Below, one piece after another: positions 26,412-35,696 of a stretch of 64,000 nt of DNA. Under the pieces are notes generated by a model that worked only from the letters and a program-made list of their open reading frames with translations, was not told the origin of the DNA and did no database searches. Origin of the DNA: an uncultured Alteromonadaceae bacterium. GTDB lineage: Bacteria > Pseudomonadota > Gammaproteobacteria > Enterobacterales > Alteromonadaceae. The translations under genes were made by a program, and so were the position numbers. Position 1 is the first letter of the stretch; the number at the start of each line of letters is the position of its first letter. The stretch lies in assembly GCA_947503265.1 (NCBI GenBank), contig CANNDC010000001.1:434001-498000 (forward strand). The letters are read 5' to 3'.

Positions 26412-27635
26412 ATGTCTCCTTCAAATCAAACAGTCAGACCAAATCGCAGGGTTCGTAGACAGCCCATAAGTTACTCACCAATGAATGAGAGCAATGCTAA
26501 TTCTGCAGTTCCAAATTGGTTTATTCAATCTACAGATACACCCGTCGTCCAAGATATTGCCAATCAGCCAGAAGCGGTGATTCGAGACAATCAAAACACT
26601 TTTATTGATATGGAAGAAACAGAAGTAGAATTCTCGCTTGAGCAAGCTGAAGATTCGATTGCACTGTCTGCCGTTGGCATTTCAGAACAAAACCTCCAGA
26701 CAATCAGGTTCAAAATTGACAAAGAATATTCAGGCAAGCACTACGTTGTTGTTGGGGCTAGCGTGATGCCTAATCGAGACCTAATAAAAGATACAAGTGT
26801 ATTTAGAAAAAATAATGTTGAAGTAAATATCAAAAGCCGAGAAATCGAAGTCACTATTTCTAAGGTGCTGAAAAGCCAAATAGACTGGAGCAGGTCACAA
26901 GACCAAACGCCTCTATTTAGAATTCATATTCAAGTCGCTGACATAACCTCAAATGACTATTTCGATAGTGAACAAAATATCATTTCAATTACAACGGAAT
27001 TAGTACGAGAGAAACAAGAAGGAGAGTATTTCCCCGAACGCTTTGGTTGTACAGAAATAACCGTTGGAACACATCCTGGGGAATTCGCTAAGGTTACTCC
27101 GCCCAAAGATAGTTTGGTCGTCGCCACTGGGGTAGCAGCTGGAATGAATAAGAAAGGAAAAATTACGAATTTAGCTGTGCAATATGAAGATATGAAGAGC
27201 CAAAAGCGATATTGGAAAACCAATAATTCAGGCAATGAGAAACTAAATCAATTGCCTAAAGGCTACGAAAAATCTATAGAAATACCTAAGGGTAGTAAGT
27301 CAGCGATAACTGGTGTTGAATTCCTTTCAGGCAAAAATGATGTGGTGGGTATTAAGCTTCATCATGCTAAGTACGACTCGAAATTGCATAATTTAGGCAG
27401 TGATGCATTAGGAGATAATCAACCACCAGTCTACACAGATAAATGGCAATCCATTATCGCAAATAGAAAAGATAACAAAGCAGATTTATCTTATACGCAG
27501 GAAAACAGTATTGCTAAGCAGGTTATCTGTGGAATTGACTTAGCTGCCGCTAAAAGTCACCTAGGTCAAATGAGAATCTACAGTTCTCGATTGGTTAATC
27601 AAATTATGGAAGAGTCGAGTACCAATAGTCAGTAG
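26412..27635 (+). CDS. Orphan repeat protein of 407 aa
   Basis: I do not recognise this protein. It has no signal peptide and a basic, disordered start (residues 1-30). The middle has alternating beta-like segments. Three related repeats of about 25 residues carry the pattern [hydrophobic]-T/C-G-[hydrophobic]...G/hydrophobic-[hydrophobic]x: 236-260, 297-320 and 369-393. The internal pattern resembles beta-prism or jacalin-like repeats, but I claim no family. It is monocistronic. A GAGG-like sequence and AAGGAA lie just before the ATG at 26412. Confidence 0.68.
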   Translation: MSPSNQTVRPNRRVRRQPISYSPMNESNANSAVPNWFIQSTDTPVVQDIANQPEAVIRDNQNTFIDMEETEVEFSLEQAEDSIALSAVGISEQNLQTIRFKIDKEYSGKHYVVVGASVMPNRDLIKDTSVFRKNNVEVNIKSREIEVTISKVLKSQIDWSRSQDQTPLFRIHIQVADITSNDYFDSEQNIISITTELVREKQEGEYFPERFGCTEITVGTHPGEFAKVTPPKDSLVVATGVAAGMNKKGKITNLAVQYEDMKSQKRYWKTNNSGNEKLNQLPKGYEKSIEIPKGSKSAITGVEFLSGKNDVVGIKLHHAKYDSKLHNLGSDALGDNQPPVYTDKWQSIIANRKDNKADLSYTQENSIAKQVICGIDLAAAKSHLGQMRIYSSRLVNQIMEESSTNSQ

Positions 27636-27721
27636 TATTGGTGCGGCAAATGATTAAACTAAATTTTTAAATAGCTCGCATTCACAATTACATTATTTTC
27701 AAAATCTGTTGTCATTGACAA

Positions 27722-27751
27722 AGCTCACCTAATTGAAGAATTCGGTGAGCT
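27722..27751. terminator. Possible hairpin downstream of the 407-aa gene
   Basis: Arms AGCTCACC and GGTGAGCT enclose a short inner AATT/AATT pairing, giving an interrupted stem of about 12 bp with a 4-base loop. It sits between convergent genes and lacks a clear T-run. Confidence 0.4.
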
Positions 27752-27844
27752 CAGTTCAATGACTCTGAACCCAACTAATGAGTCGTCTGATATCCACGAT
27801 ACCATTTTCTCGCAGGTATTTGTTCATTTGAAATTACATGCTGT

Positions 27845-28852
27845 CTATTCGTTTAAGCACAGCGTCTGTTCAATGATATCAGCGAAATAGTCGGCTTTTT
27901 CTTCGTTATTGGTTAAAAGTTCAATGCGCGTGTCTTCGGTTCCACTCAACTGGTTTTCTTCAAAAATACCATCAGCAATGTTAAATCCGATTACACCTTG
28001 ATCTGTATTTATTACCGCTTTAAGCCTATCGACGTCTAAAGCTTTTAGCAACTGCTGGCATTGATAGTAATCAAATTTTTGTTTGGCTGAACATAGCCAT
28101 CCGCGAGAGAAATATCCCTCTCCTTTGTTGTTCACTTTAAGAACGCCATGCTCTGGCGCAACTATGGAGGCATTCGGGTTTTCAGACTTAGGATGATGAT
28201 GAAGATGTCCTGTTTGAAAACGCGTTTTGAATGACGAAGTCTGTTCCAACAGTTGAATATCAATTTCACCTTGTGCTGCATATGTGACGGGGGTCGACGA
28301 AACTTTCAATTCAGTCATAAAATCGCTAAGAGAATCTGCATGGTCATGGGTGTACAAATCTGATTTAGTGACAACTACTGTGTCTGCAATTTGCATTTGT
28401 TCGCGAAAGGTTGGATGACTACGCCATTTCTCATTATCTAGTTTTCGGACATCAATTAAGGTCAGCGTCGCTTGCACATCCAATACGTCTTGATAGTGTT
28501 TCTGCGTGAGGGTTTGTAGCACTTCTTTGGGGTGCCCTAAACCAGTTGGCTCAATAAGCAATCGGTGTGGTTTAGCTTGCGCCAACAAAAGGTTCAGTGC
28601 CATTTGCATCGGTAACCCAGAAGTGCAGCACATGCAGCCTCCAGGGACCTCTTTAATAAAAATGTTTTTGTTATTTTGCTGATCTTTTGATGCTGACAGC
28701 ATTGCACCATCAATACCAATTTCTCCAAACTCATTAATAAGCACGGCCCAGCGTTCCTGCACAGGCTTGCGCTTCAATAATGATTGGATGACGGTTGTCT
28801 TTCCGACTCCAAGTGCACCTGTGATGATATTGGTGGGTATGTGTTTAATCAC
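27845..28852 (-). CDS. CobW-type GTPase, zinc metallochaperone
   Basis: The 335-residue G3E-family GTPase has a Walker A GALGVGKT at 12-19, the metal-binding CxCC in GGCMCC (C73, C75, C76), the nucleotide motif TKSD, and a His-rich segment GHLHHHPKS near 215. Such proteins insert or carry Zn2+, and family members under Zur control compensate for zinc scarcity. It starts with GTG, 5 bp after the PhoX-like gene, and belongs to the Zur-box operon. Its client is unknown, though the PhoX-like gene and TonB receptor are obvious candidates. Confidence 0.9.
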   Translation of the reverse strand: MIKHIPTNIITGALGVGKTTVIQSLLKRKPVQERWAVLINEFGEIGIDGAMLSASKDQQNNKNIFIKEVPGGCMCCTSGLPMQMALNLLLAQAKPHRLLIEPTGLGHPKEVLQTLTQKHYQDVLDVQATLTLIDVRKLDNEKWRSHPTFREQMQIADTVVVTKSDLYTHDHADSLSDFMTELKVSSTPVTYAAQGEIDIQLLEQTSSFKTRFQTGHLHHHPKSENPNASIVAPEHGVLKVNNKGEGYFSRGWLCSAKQKFDYYQCQQLLKALDVDRLKAVINTDQGVIGFNIADGIFEENQLSGTEDTRIELLTNNEEKADYFADIIEQTLCLNE

Positions 28853-28857
28853 TCGTG

Positions 28858-30183
28858 CTAACTATTCCACGGACCTGTAATTGCAAGTGTTGCCGTTGGC
28901 GAATAGAGGTTCACAAACAAGGTGGTGCCGTCTGGCGAGAAACAAGCTCCAGCAGGCTCAGTTTGCCAACGTACCTTAGCAATATCGTATGATTCACCAT
29001 TAGGACTTACTCCTTTGAGGTGATTGTCTACCGTTTCCAAATATTGGTCTTCGCATACGATCAAGTGGCCATTGGGTGCTATACAAAGGTTATCACCAAA
29101 GTTGAGACTGGTTGCTCGCTCACTTTCGAAAAACAAATCAAGGGTGGGTACTTGGCTATTGAGTGAATAGCGCATAATTTGCCCGAGTTTTTTCGCGCCA
29201 CCGCTGGTGCAACAAAAATAAAGTTCATTGTCGCCAAAGTAAATGCCTTCGCCACGAGCAAACAAGGCTGCCCCCAGTGCATAACCTCGCCGGCGTAAGT
29301 CGTCATTGGGACTTTCTACATCGTCTAAATCTATCCATTCACACTGATACTGAACCCCTTTGGACATTTGCAAACTGGCCCAATTGCGAGTATCAAATTG
29401 TGCTTTCCCTTTCACGACTAGCGCCTGCAATTGTCCACCTTCATGCAAGGATTGACGCTTTTTGGGAATAAAGCGGTAGAACAAACTGTCATTTCGGTCT
29501 TCTGTCAAATAGACAATTCCAGTGGCAGGATCTACACAAGCTGCTTCGTGATTGAATCTTCCCATACTCTTAATCGGAGTAGGAGTGACCAAGCTTTTAG
29601 CAGTTGCAGGAACCTCAAATACATAACCGTGATCTTGCCCAATTTGCTCAGAAGCCTTGTCGACAGATTCTTCGCAACTAAGCCAACTGCCCCATGGTGT
29701 AACGCCGCCAGCACAATTACGAATCGTGCCCAAAAGCGACATAAACTGTTGCTCAACGCGCTTGGTGTGCATATTGTAAATGAGGGTAGATGTACCACCG
29801 GAAAGAGGCCGACCACTAGCATCAACATCATAGGCTTTAGCTACTTGCTGTTTGCTGAACTCCACTGGCCAATCCTTCCCGTGTTTCGGTTGTTGTTCAT
29901 GATTGCGAACCAACACAACACGTTTGTCATCAAGGGCAAAGCAACCCATTCCATCAGCTCTGTCAGGAACTGTTAATCCATCGTCCATCTTCTCGCCGAG
30001 AGCTGAGATTACCTGATAGCTGAAACCTGCAGGTAAATCGAGCATTCCATTTGGATCTGGAACTAGTCCTCCCAGCGCTGATATGTTCACATTGGCAAAA
30101 ACTGATGTGCTATTTAAATGGAGTGCGAGTCCACTCAATGCGGTCGATAGCATACTTTTATTAAATTGTCTGCGAGTTAACAT
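28858..30183 (-). CDS. PhoX-family protein with Tat signal
   Basis: The 441-residue protein starts with a twin-arginine motif (TRRQFNK) plus a hydrophobic stretch, so it is exported folded to the periplasm. It matches the PhoX/DUF839 family: LPAGFSYQVIS, DGMGCFAL, VLVRNHEQQP, NCAGGVTPWGSWLSCEE, GRFNHEAACVDP, and VCEDQ near the C-terminus. Characterised PhoX phosphatases are Ca/Fe enzymes, and the usual family member acts on phosphate esters. Its place between the TonB receptor and CobW genes, behind Zur boxes, makes a zinc-related role worth considering, but that is inference. Confidence 0.8.
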   Translation of the reverse strand: MLTRRQFNKSMLSTALSGLALHLNSTSVFANVNISALGGLVPDPNGMLDLPAGFSYQVISALGEKMDDGLTVPDRADGMGCFALDDKRVVLVRNHEQQPKHGKDWPVEFSKQQVAKAYDVDASGRPLSGGTSTLIYNMHTKRVEQQFMSLLGTIRNCAGGVTPWGSWLSCEESVDKASEQIGQDHGYVFEVPATAKSLVTPTPIKSMGRFNHEAACVDPATGIVYLTEDRNDSLFYRFIPKKRQSLHEGGQLQALVVKGKAQFDTRNWASLQMSKGVQYQCEWIDLDDVESPNDDLRRRGYALGAALFARGEGIYFGDNELYFCCTSGGAKKLGQIMRYSLNSQVPTLDLFFESERATSLNFGDNLCIAPNGHLIVCEDQYLETVDNHLKGVSPNGESYDIAKVRWQTEPAGACFSPDGTTLFVNLYSPTATLAITGPWNS

Positions 30184-30236
30184 AGTGACCCTCTCGATTC
30201 GCTAGTTTTACCCTGAACCATACACGGAATTGGATA

Positions 30237-32744
30237 TCAGAAATAGCCTTTGACTCCAATGGTAAGATTCCGACCCGGTCGCGGTGCATCAGCTTTTAGA
30301 AACGAAGTGTGAACTCTCGCTTCAGTATCCGTCAGGTTTTCACCGCTCAAGTAGACAGCAACTGATTGATTTAGCAGGGTGAGATCATAGGTTAAGTGGA
30401 TATCAACAAGGGAGTAGCCATCGGTAGTAGTTTCAAATTCGGCGACACGGTTCTGTGGCTCATAACGGGTAATTTCCAGATACGAAGTGAATGACTCACT
30501 CTCATAACTTAGTTGTGTGCCATATCGAAAGGGTGGGGTGCGGGGTAGATCACCTCCATTTTTAAGTCGAGCGCGAACAAAGTCAGAAAAGAATGTCGCA
30601 TGTATATTGCTGTTAACCTGCCAGGCAATTTGCGCTTCAAATCCGTTCAGCAACACGTCATCAGTCTGGAAAACAAATACAGGCAGTTCTCCGCTATGAT
30701 CATGGTGTTCTTCCTCTTCATCATGATCCTCTTCGCTACCATGATCATGACCATCGTCAGCAAACAACCCTGTCTCATTTTGGTAGTAATAATTATCAAC
30801 TTGGTTGTAAAAGAGGTTAAAGATAAAGCCAAAATCGCCTTGGGTTTTCCTAAACGTTAAATCGATATTGCTTGATGTTTCCATCTCAATCGTTTGATCA
30901 GAAAGCACAAATTCTCTATGTTCTTCATGCTCTTCGAGAGAAAATAGTGCTCCTACTTCATAGGTACGAGTTCCTATATGAGGTCCAAATGAATAGAGCT
31001 CTGATGCAGAAGGAGCTCGCTGTGAACGTGACAAGGCTACTGCTAGGTTGTAGCCGGGACGAAAGTCCCAAACCATTCCTGCGGATAAACTCACTGGCGT
31101 AAAATTTCGATCTTCCGCAAAGATTTCCGTCATCTTTTCATCATCGTGTTCGTCGTGATGGTCATTGTCTCGGTCATTGTCATGATCATCGTCATGTTCG
31201 TCATCGTGGGCATCTTCATCTTCAGAGTGACCGTGAACATCAATTGCGGGCAGTAAAACCTCGTTGGCAGTCAGTGATACTGTTTCTATTCTTGCACCTA
31301 GCTGTAAGAGCACATCACCCAGATGACGCTCTTCAATAATGGATACTGCAAACATTTCTGTTTCAGATGGAGGAGTGAAGGCTTCACTTCCCTGCGCTTC
31401 GAAATCACTACGCTTGTAATGAAGACTTAAACCACCGTTAAACTCAGCAAACGTTTGATGTAAAACATCGAAACGAAATTCGTAGGTTTCATTTTTGAAA
31501 ACTGTACCAACGTCGCCACTCTCTACTTCAACGTGCTCATAGTCGGTATAACCCGCTCGCAATTTCACGTTATTAATTAAAGAGTTTTCAAAAGTTAGCT
31601 CACTTAGAATATGAAACTTCGTTTGTTCTAAATCTGCGAAAACAAGCTCGTCATGAGAATGCTCATCTTCACCTTCACCCTCGTCTTGATGTTCTTCGTC
31701 TCCATGACTATGACCAGGAATACCATATTCTCGATCAAACTGTTCAACGGCCATACCTACATAACCGTTTGGCAATAGATAGCTGGCACCAAAAGTGAAT
31801 CCACTTGATTCTTCAGCACTATTTGCGACGCTATAGCTAGTTGTATGTTCTGATTCATCAGAATCATGCTCGTGTTCGTAATGTTCACTTTCGGCGGCGA
31901 CTGGAATTTCATAATCGTTAGATTTTCTAAAATAACCGTCGGCATACAAAGCAAGGTTGTCAATACCCGTGGTGAGGTTGAAGGAACCTAAATTTTGATC
32001 ATCGACTGAACTATGCTGTAAAAGCCATTCGCCAGTGGTTTCATTGTTTTGCGGCACACTCTTATCAACGATGTTCACGACACCACCTATCGCACCACTG
32101 CCGTAAAATAATGTCGCTGGTCCGCGTAACACTTCAATTTGGTCTGCCGTCGAAGCTTCTGAGGTAACTGAATGATCTGGGCCAACTCGAGACACATCGC
32201 TGACGTCTAAGCCATTTTGAGCAATTAAAACACGAGGGCCACTGAGCCCCCGTATAATCGGCGTACTTGCCACTTTCGCATGGAAATTAGTATGCACGCC
32301 GGGCACACTTTCCAAACTATCACCAAGTGTTGCAGCTTGTTGACGACGTAAAGCGTCCCCGCCGATAACTTTTACCGGTATAGCGGATTCCATAGAAGAG
32401 AGATGGATTGGAGTACCGATCACATCAATAACATCGATAGGGCTGTTTGCCAGTGTGAACGTCAGTTCGATCTTGTCTTCTTTTTGAACAACCACATCTT
32501 CATGCAAATGAGCATAACCAACGGCTCTAATATGTAGCTCATTGATTCCTGCTTTGAAATCCAACAATTCAAATTTACCGTCACCATTGGTGATAACTTG
32601 ATGATTGGTTCCTTCCCATTCAACTCTTGCATTTGGTATCGGGTTACCCTCTGTATCTATGACTTTGCCCGTTAATGTTTGGGCACATACAGACGCTGAA
32701 AAAGTAACCGCCATAAAGATAGCGACTTTAGAATACTTGACCAT
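30237..32744 (-). CDS. TonB-dependent receptor, probable zinc uptake
   Basis: The 835-residue outer-membrane receptor has a signal peptide, an N-terminal carboxypeptidase-regulatory-like beta domain (about 25-115), a plug (SMESAIPVKVIGGDALRRQQAATLGDSL to about 240) and a beta-barrel ending in a terminal aromatic. Loops are strikingly rich in His, Asp and Glu: 30690-30765, 31120-31235 and 31650-31715 in DNA coordinates, a feature of ZnuD-like receptors. Tandem Zur boxes lie 21-68 bp upstream. Two downstream genes, PhoX-like and CobW-type, follow on the same strand. Confidence 0.9.
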   Translation of the reverse strand: MVKYSKVAIFMAVTFSASVCAQTLTGKVIDTEGNPIPNARVEWEGTNHQVITNGDGKFELLDFKAGINELHIRAVGYAHLHEDVVVQKEDKIELTFTLANSPIDVIDVIGTPIHLSSMESAIPVKVIGGDALRRQQAATLGDSLESVPGVHTNFHAKVASTPIIRGLSGPRVLIAQNGLDVSDVSRVGPDHSVTSEASTADQIEVLRGPATLFYGSGAIGGVVNIVDKSVPQNNETTGEWLLQHSSVDDQNLGSFNLTTGIDNLALYADGYFRKSNDYEIPVAAESEHYEHEHDSDESEHTTSYSVANSAEESSGFTFGASYLLPNGYVGMAVEQFDREYGIPGHSHGDEEHQDEGEGEDEHSHDELVFADLEQTKFHILSELTFENSLINNVKLRAGYTDYEHVEVESGDVGTVFKNETYEFRFDVLHQTFAEFNGGLSLHYKRSDFEAQGSEAFTPPSETEMFAVSIIEERHLGDVLLQLGARIETVSLTANEVLLPAIDVHGHSEDEDAHDDEHDDDHDNDRDNDHHDEHDDEKMTEIFAEDRNFTPVSLSAGMVWDFRPGYNLAVALSRSQRAPSASELYSFGPHIGTRTYEVGALFSLEEHEEHREFVLSDQTIEMETSSNIDLTFRKTQGDFGFIFNLFYNQVDNYYYQNETGLFADDGHDHGSEEDHDEEEEHHDHSGELPVFVFQTDDVLLNGFEAQIAWQVNSNIHATFFSDFVRARLKNGGDLPRTPPFRYGTQLSYESESFTSYLEITRYEPQNRVAEFETTTDGYSLVDIHLTYDLTLLNQSVAVYLSGENLTDTEARVHTSFLKADAPRPGRNLTIGVKGYF

Positions 32745-32765
32745 AAGATTTTTAGTTTGCCGTGA

Positions 32766-32780
32766 TGTTATATTATAACA
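32766..32780. promoter_or_regulatory. Zur box 1
   Basis: TGTTATATTATAACA is a perfect palindrome and matches the core of the gammaproteobacterial Zur operator. It lies 21 bp upstream of the receptor ATG. Zur represses such promoters when zinc is plentiful. Confidence 0.85.
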
Positions 32781-32797
32781 ATAATGATTTGTGGTGA

Positions 32798-32812
32798 TGT
32801 TATACTATAACA
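32798..32812. promoter_or_regulatory. Zur box 2
   Basis: TGTTATACTATAACA is the second near-identical palindrome. Its centre is 32 bp from box 1, about three helical turns, so two Zur dimers could bind on one face of the DNA. Confidence 0.83.
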
Positions 32813-33002
32813 ATTGCTTGCGCAATGATTGTGTAGGAGGGTTCAAATTGGGCTAAATGATATTCTGTTTATTTAAATGGTTTTAAGTAGCAAAATGATT
32901 ATGGTCGCATTGGCGGATGAGGTTATTTAATAGCTATTCAACTACTAAAAAGTAGCGGGCAATTCAACAACCCGCTTTCGATAAACTACGAAAATGCTAC
33001 CC

Positions 33003-33284
33003 TTAATTCTCAGATTGCTTATGTTCACGCATTCTTTCGAGATGATCTTCTGGCAGTGCAATCAACATTTCTTTCATAACTGTGCAGACACCCGAGCGTT
33101 TGTGGCCATGGCGAGTAGTAAATTCCACCGAATCACCTTCGCTTCTATCTACGCAGGCTTCAATAGCTTCTTTTGGTGGTTTTCTGTGCTCGCCTTTTGC
33201 GGGTTTTGCAAACAAGGCAGTGCTGAAGGCTGCACAGCCGAATAACAGTATTGAAATAATGGCGAATGTTCGTTTGATTTTCAT
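33003..33284 (-). CDS. Small secreted protein with two cysteines
   Basis: The ATG at 33284 is preceded by GGAG six bases upstream, so the product is 93 residues. It begins with a signal peptide (TFAIISILLFGCAAFSTALFA) and a basic, proline-containing mature part. Two cysteines (EACVDRS and GVCTVM) could form a disulphide. The pattern APPxEAIxACxxxxEGDxVEFTTxxGxxxxGVC is widespread among small proteins next to two-component systems in marine gammaproteobacteria, from memory. It is divergent from the sensor kinase gene and may be its target or ligand. Confidence 0.7.
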   Translation of the reverse strand: MKIKRTFAIISILLFGCAAFSTALFAKPAKGEHRKPPKEAIEACVDRSEGDSVEFTTRHGHKRSGVCTVMKEMLIALPEDHLERMREHKQSEN

Positions 33285-33443
33285 TGTGGTCTCCAAAACA
33301 GTTGTACAGATTGTCTGTAGCATTTGAACTGTGATTACAAGCCTAACAAGCAAGTGTGCAGGAAATTCGCAGATTTAAAGGATTCGTTGCGTAATCCTTT
33401 CTTATGACTAGTGTCTTGTAATTGCTGTCGCTATACTCGTTTT

Positions 33444-34889
33444 GTGAAATTATCAACGAAGTTGTTCTTAATACTGCTGGGTGTGACCGCCACTATGCTG
33501 CTTATAGCGATAGGGATGGCTCGCTATAGCTTCCAACAGGGCTTTTATGAGTTTGTCGGCGGCATGGAAGAAGCTCGTCTACAGAAAATAGGCAGAGATT
33601 TGGTTATTGAATACCAAAATAATAATAACGACTGGCAGTGGTTGGAAGAGCAAGGCCTTGAGAGTATTTTGCGGCCTAATCCGAGGAGAGGAATGCCTAG
33701 ACCAGGTCACCAAAGAGCTTCTAATCCGCGTCAACCGCCACCACCTCGACCGAGGCCGGCTGGCCCAAGACATGAAAATCCACCTTCACCAATACCTAAA
33801 GGTCCGTCAACGGCAGTTTTTGACCAAACAGGCGTGTTTTTAGCCGGCAATAACAAGCCAAAACTGCACGAAAACGTATTTATATTCGAGATGTTTAGCG
33901 ACGGGCTAAAAATAGGTGAAGTGCGCAGTTGGCCAAACATCGAAGGCTCATCTGAACTGGGTACTTTATTTGCGCGGCAGCAATTTTGGTCGAGCATTGC
34001 GATTGCGGTTTTTTGTTTACTGTTAGCTGGTGGTGTTTCTTGGTTTTTGTCGCGAAAATTGCTTATTCCTATCGTTCAGTTAAGGCAATCTATTTCTGCA
34101 CTCAATGCGGGAAAATATGGTGGTAAGCTTGAGTCTAAGCGAACCGATGAGCTCGGTGATCTTATGGCAAATCTAGATAGCTTAAGTGAAACACTGGATA
34201 AAAACCGCAGTGCTAAAAATCGCATGTTCGCCGATATTTCCCATGAGTTGAGAACGCCTTTGACCGTATTGGCGGGCGAAATTGATTTGCTTAAAGCGGG
34301 TCTTCGTCCTTTTGATCAAGATAATTTACTTTCCCTCGAACAAGAATCTAACCGACTACGACACTTGGTTGATGACCTATATGAATTGAGTTTGTCCGAT
34401 GTTGGCGGTTTAAAATACACTTTTGGCGAAGAGGACCTTGCCAATTGCCTAGTCAAATGTGTAGAAAGTATTCAACCAACGGCAATAGATAGAGGCCTAA
34501 AGGTCACTACAAATATTGCAGATGATATTCGTATTGCCATCGACGAAAAACGGATTGAACAATTGCTTTCAAATCTACTTATGAATGCAATTAGTTATAC
34601 AGATTCTCCAGGCGAAGTGTTGGTGGAACTTCACCAGGATGAAAACAATATTCGAATTTCTATTGAAGACAGTGCCCCCGGCGTAGATGACTCAGAATAT
34701 GCAAAGATATTTGATCCGTTGTTTAGAGTTGATGAGGCAAGGTCTCGACGCGAATCTGGTGCAGGCCTAGGCCTAGCAATATGCAAGAATATTGTTGAAG
34801 CACATCGCGGAACTATACAAGCCTCCCCATCTAGTTTAGGTGGCTTGTGCATGACAGTTACACTTCCAACCAGTAGACACTTAGCATGA
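33444..34889 (+). CDS. Sensor histidine kinase, BaeS-like
   Basis: The kinase has two membrane helices (about 5-27 and 188-208) flanking a periplasmic sensor domain with an unusual Pro/Arg/His-rich insertion (DNA 33675-33800). A HAMP domain follows, then HisKA with the phospho-His in ISHELRTPL (H267) and HATPase motifs (NLLMNAISYT, and SRRESGAGLGLAICKNIV). I prefer GTG 33444; an in-frame GTG at 33411 would add 11 residues. The response-regulator gene overlaps it by 4 bp. The signal sensed is unknown. Confidence 0.88.
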   Translation: MKLSTKLFLILLGVTATMLLIAIGMARYSFQQGFYEFVGGMEEARLQKIGRDLVIEYQNNNNDWQWLEEQGLESILRPNPRRGMPRPGHQRASNPRQPPPPRPRPAGPRHENPPSPIPKGPSTAVFDQTGVFLAGNNKPKLHENVFIFEMFSDGLKIGEVRSWPNIEGSSELGTLFARQQFWSSIAIAVFCLLLAGGVSWFLSRKLLIPIVQLRQSISALNAGKYGGKLESKRTDELGDLMANLDSLSETLDKNRSAKNRMFADISHELRTPLTVLAGEIDLLKAGLRPFDQDNLLSLEQESNRLRHLVDDLYELSLSDVGGLKYTFGEEDLANCLVKCVESIQPTAIDRGLKVTTNIADDIRIAIDEKRIEQLLSNLLMNAISYTDSPGEVLVELHQDENNIRISIEDSAPGVDDSEYAKIFDPLFRVDEARSRRESGAGLGLAICKNIVEAHRGTIQASPSSLGGLCMTVTLPTSRHLA

Positions 34890-35575
34890 ACGATAAACAG
34901 CAGATACTTATTGTTGAAGATGAGCCCAAGATAGCCAGCGTTTTGGCAGAATTTCTGCAGGCAGAAGGTTTTCAAACTAGCATTTTGCATGATGGTCTGG
35001 ATGTCGTGGAAAAGGTAAAATCAGGCCAGTTTGATTTGATTATTTTAGACATAATGTTGCCCCATAAAGATGGCTTAACCCTATGCAAGGAAATTCGCGT
35101 ATTTTCGCAAATCCCGGTGTTGATGTTAACTGCGCGTGTAGACGAAATAGACCGGCTAATGGGGCTGGGATTCGGAGCCGATGATTATGTTTGCAAACCT
35201 TTTTCTAGCAGAGAAGTTGTAGCCAGAGTGCAGGCGATCTTAAGACGCACTACAAACAGTATTCAAGCGGCTAGCGACGATTTGCTTAGCTACAAACATA
35301 TTGTTCTGGATCAAGCTAGGCATGTTTGTACGCTAAATAGCAAGAGAGTAGAGCTCACTCCCGTAGAGTTCAAACTGTTACAAACCCTCATGCTCAAACC
35401 TAGCATAGTGCATTCTCGAGATACGCTTATGGATAAGTGTTATGACGATTCTCGAATCGTCAGCACGCGCACCATCGATAGTCATATGAAGAATTTACGG
35501 AATAAATTGGCGGATGAGGACGAACCAAACAGTTTGCTTCATTCTATTTACGGAGTGGGTTACAAAATCGAATAG
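34886..35575 (+). CDS. OmpR-family response regulator
   Basis: The 229-residue regulator has a receiver domain with acidic residues E11/D12, phospho-acceptor D55 in LIILDIMLP and K104 in YVCKPF, followed by an OmpR/PhoB winged helix with ELTPVEFKLLQTLM and the recognition region TRTIDSHMKNLRNKL. It overlaps its kinase partner by 4 bp, so the two form one system. The adjacent secreted protein and the YHYH and EF-hand genes are candidate targets, an inference from position. Confidence 0.92.
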   Translation: MNDKQQILIVEDEPKIASVLAEFLQAEGFQTSILHDGLDVVEKVKSGQFDLIILDIMLPHKDGLTLCKEIRVFSQIPVLMLTARVDEIDRLMGLGFGADDYVCKPFSSREVVARVQAILRRTTNSIQAASDDLLSYKHIVLDQARHVCTLNSKRVELTPVEFKLLQTLMLKPSIVHSRDTLMDKCYDDSRIVSTRTIDSHMKNLRNKLADEDEPNSLLHSIYGVGYKIE

Positions 35576-35696
35576 CAAGTGAATAAAAAATATCCTCTGA
35601 ACTTGCTACTTTGATGCACAGTTTCTGCACATTTGATTGTTAAAGTTCGCCTTACCCGAATGGCGCTTTATATTCTTATTTACGCAGGAATTAGCA

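Noticed and set aside
29431-29976. 181-codon open frame antisense to the PhoX-like gene
   Set aside because: It lies entirely opposite a clear gene with family motifs and has no ribosome-binding site or recognisable domains.
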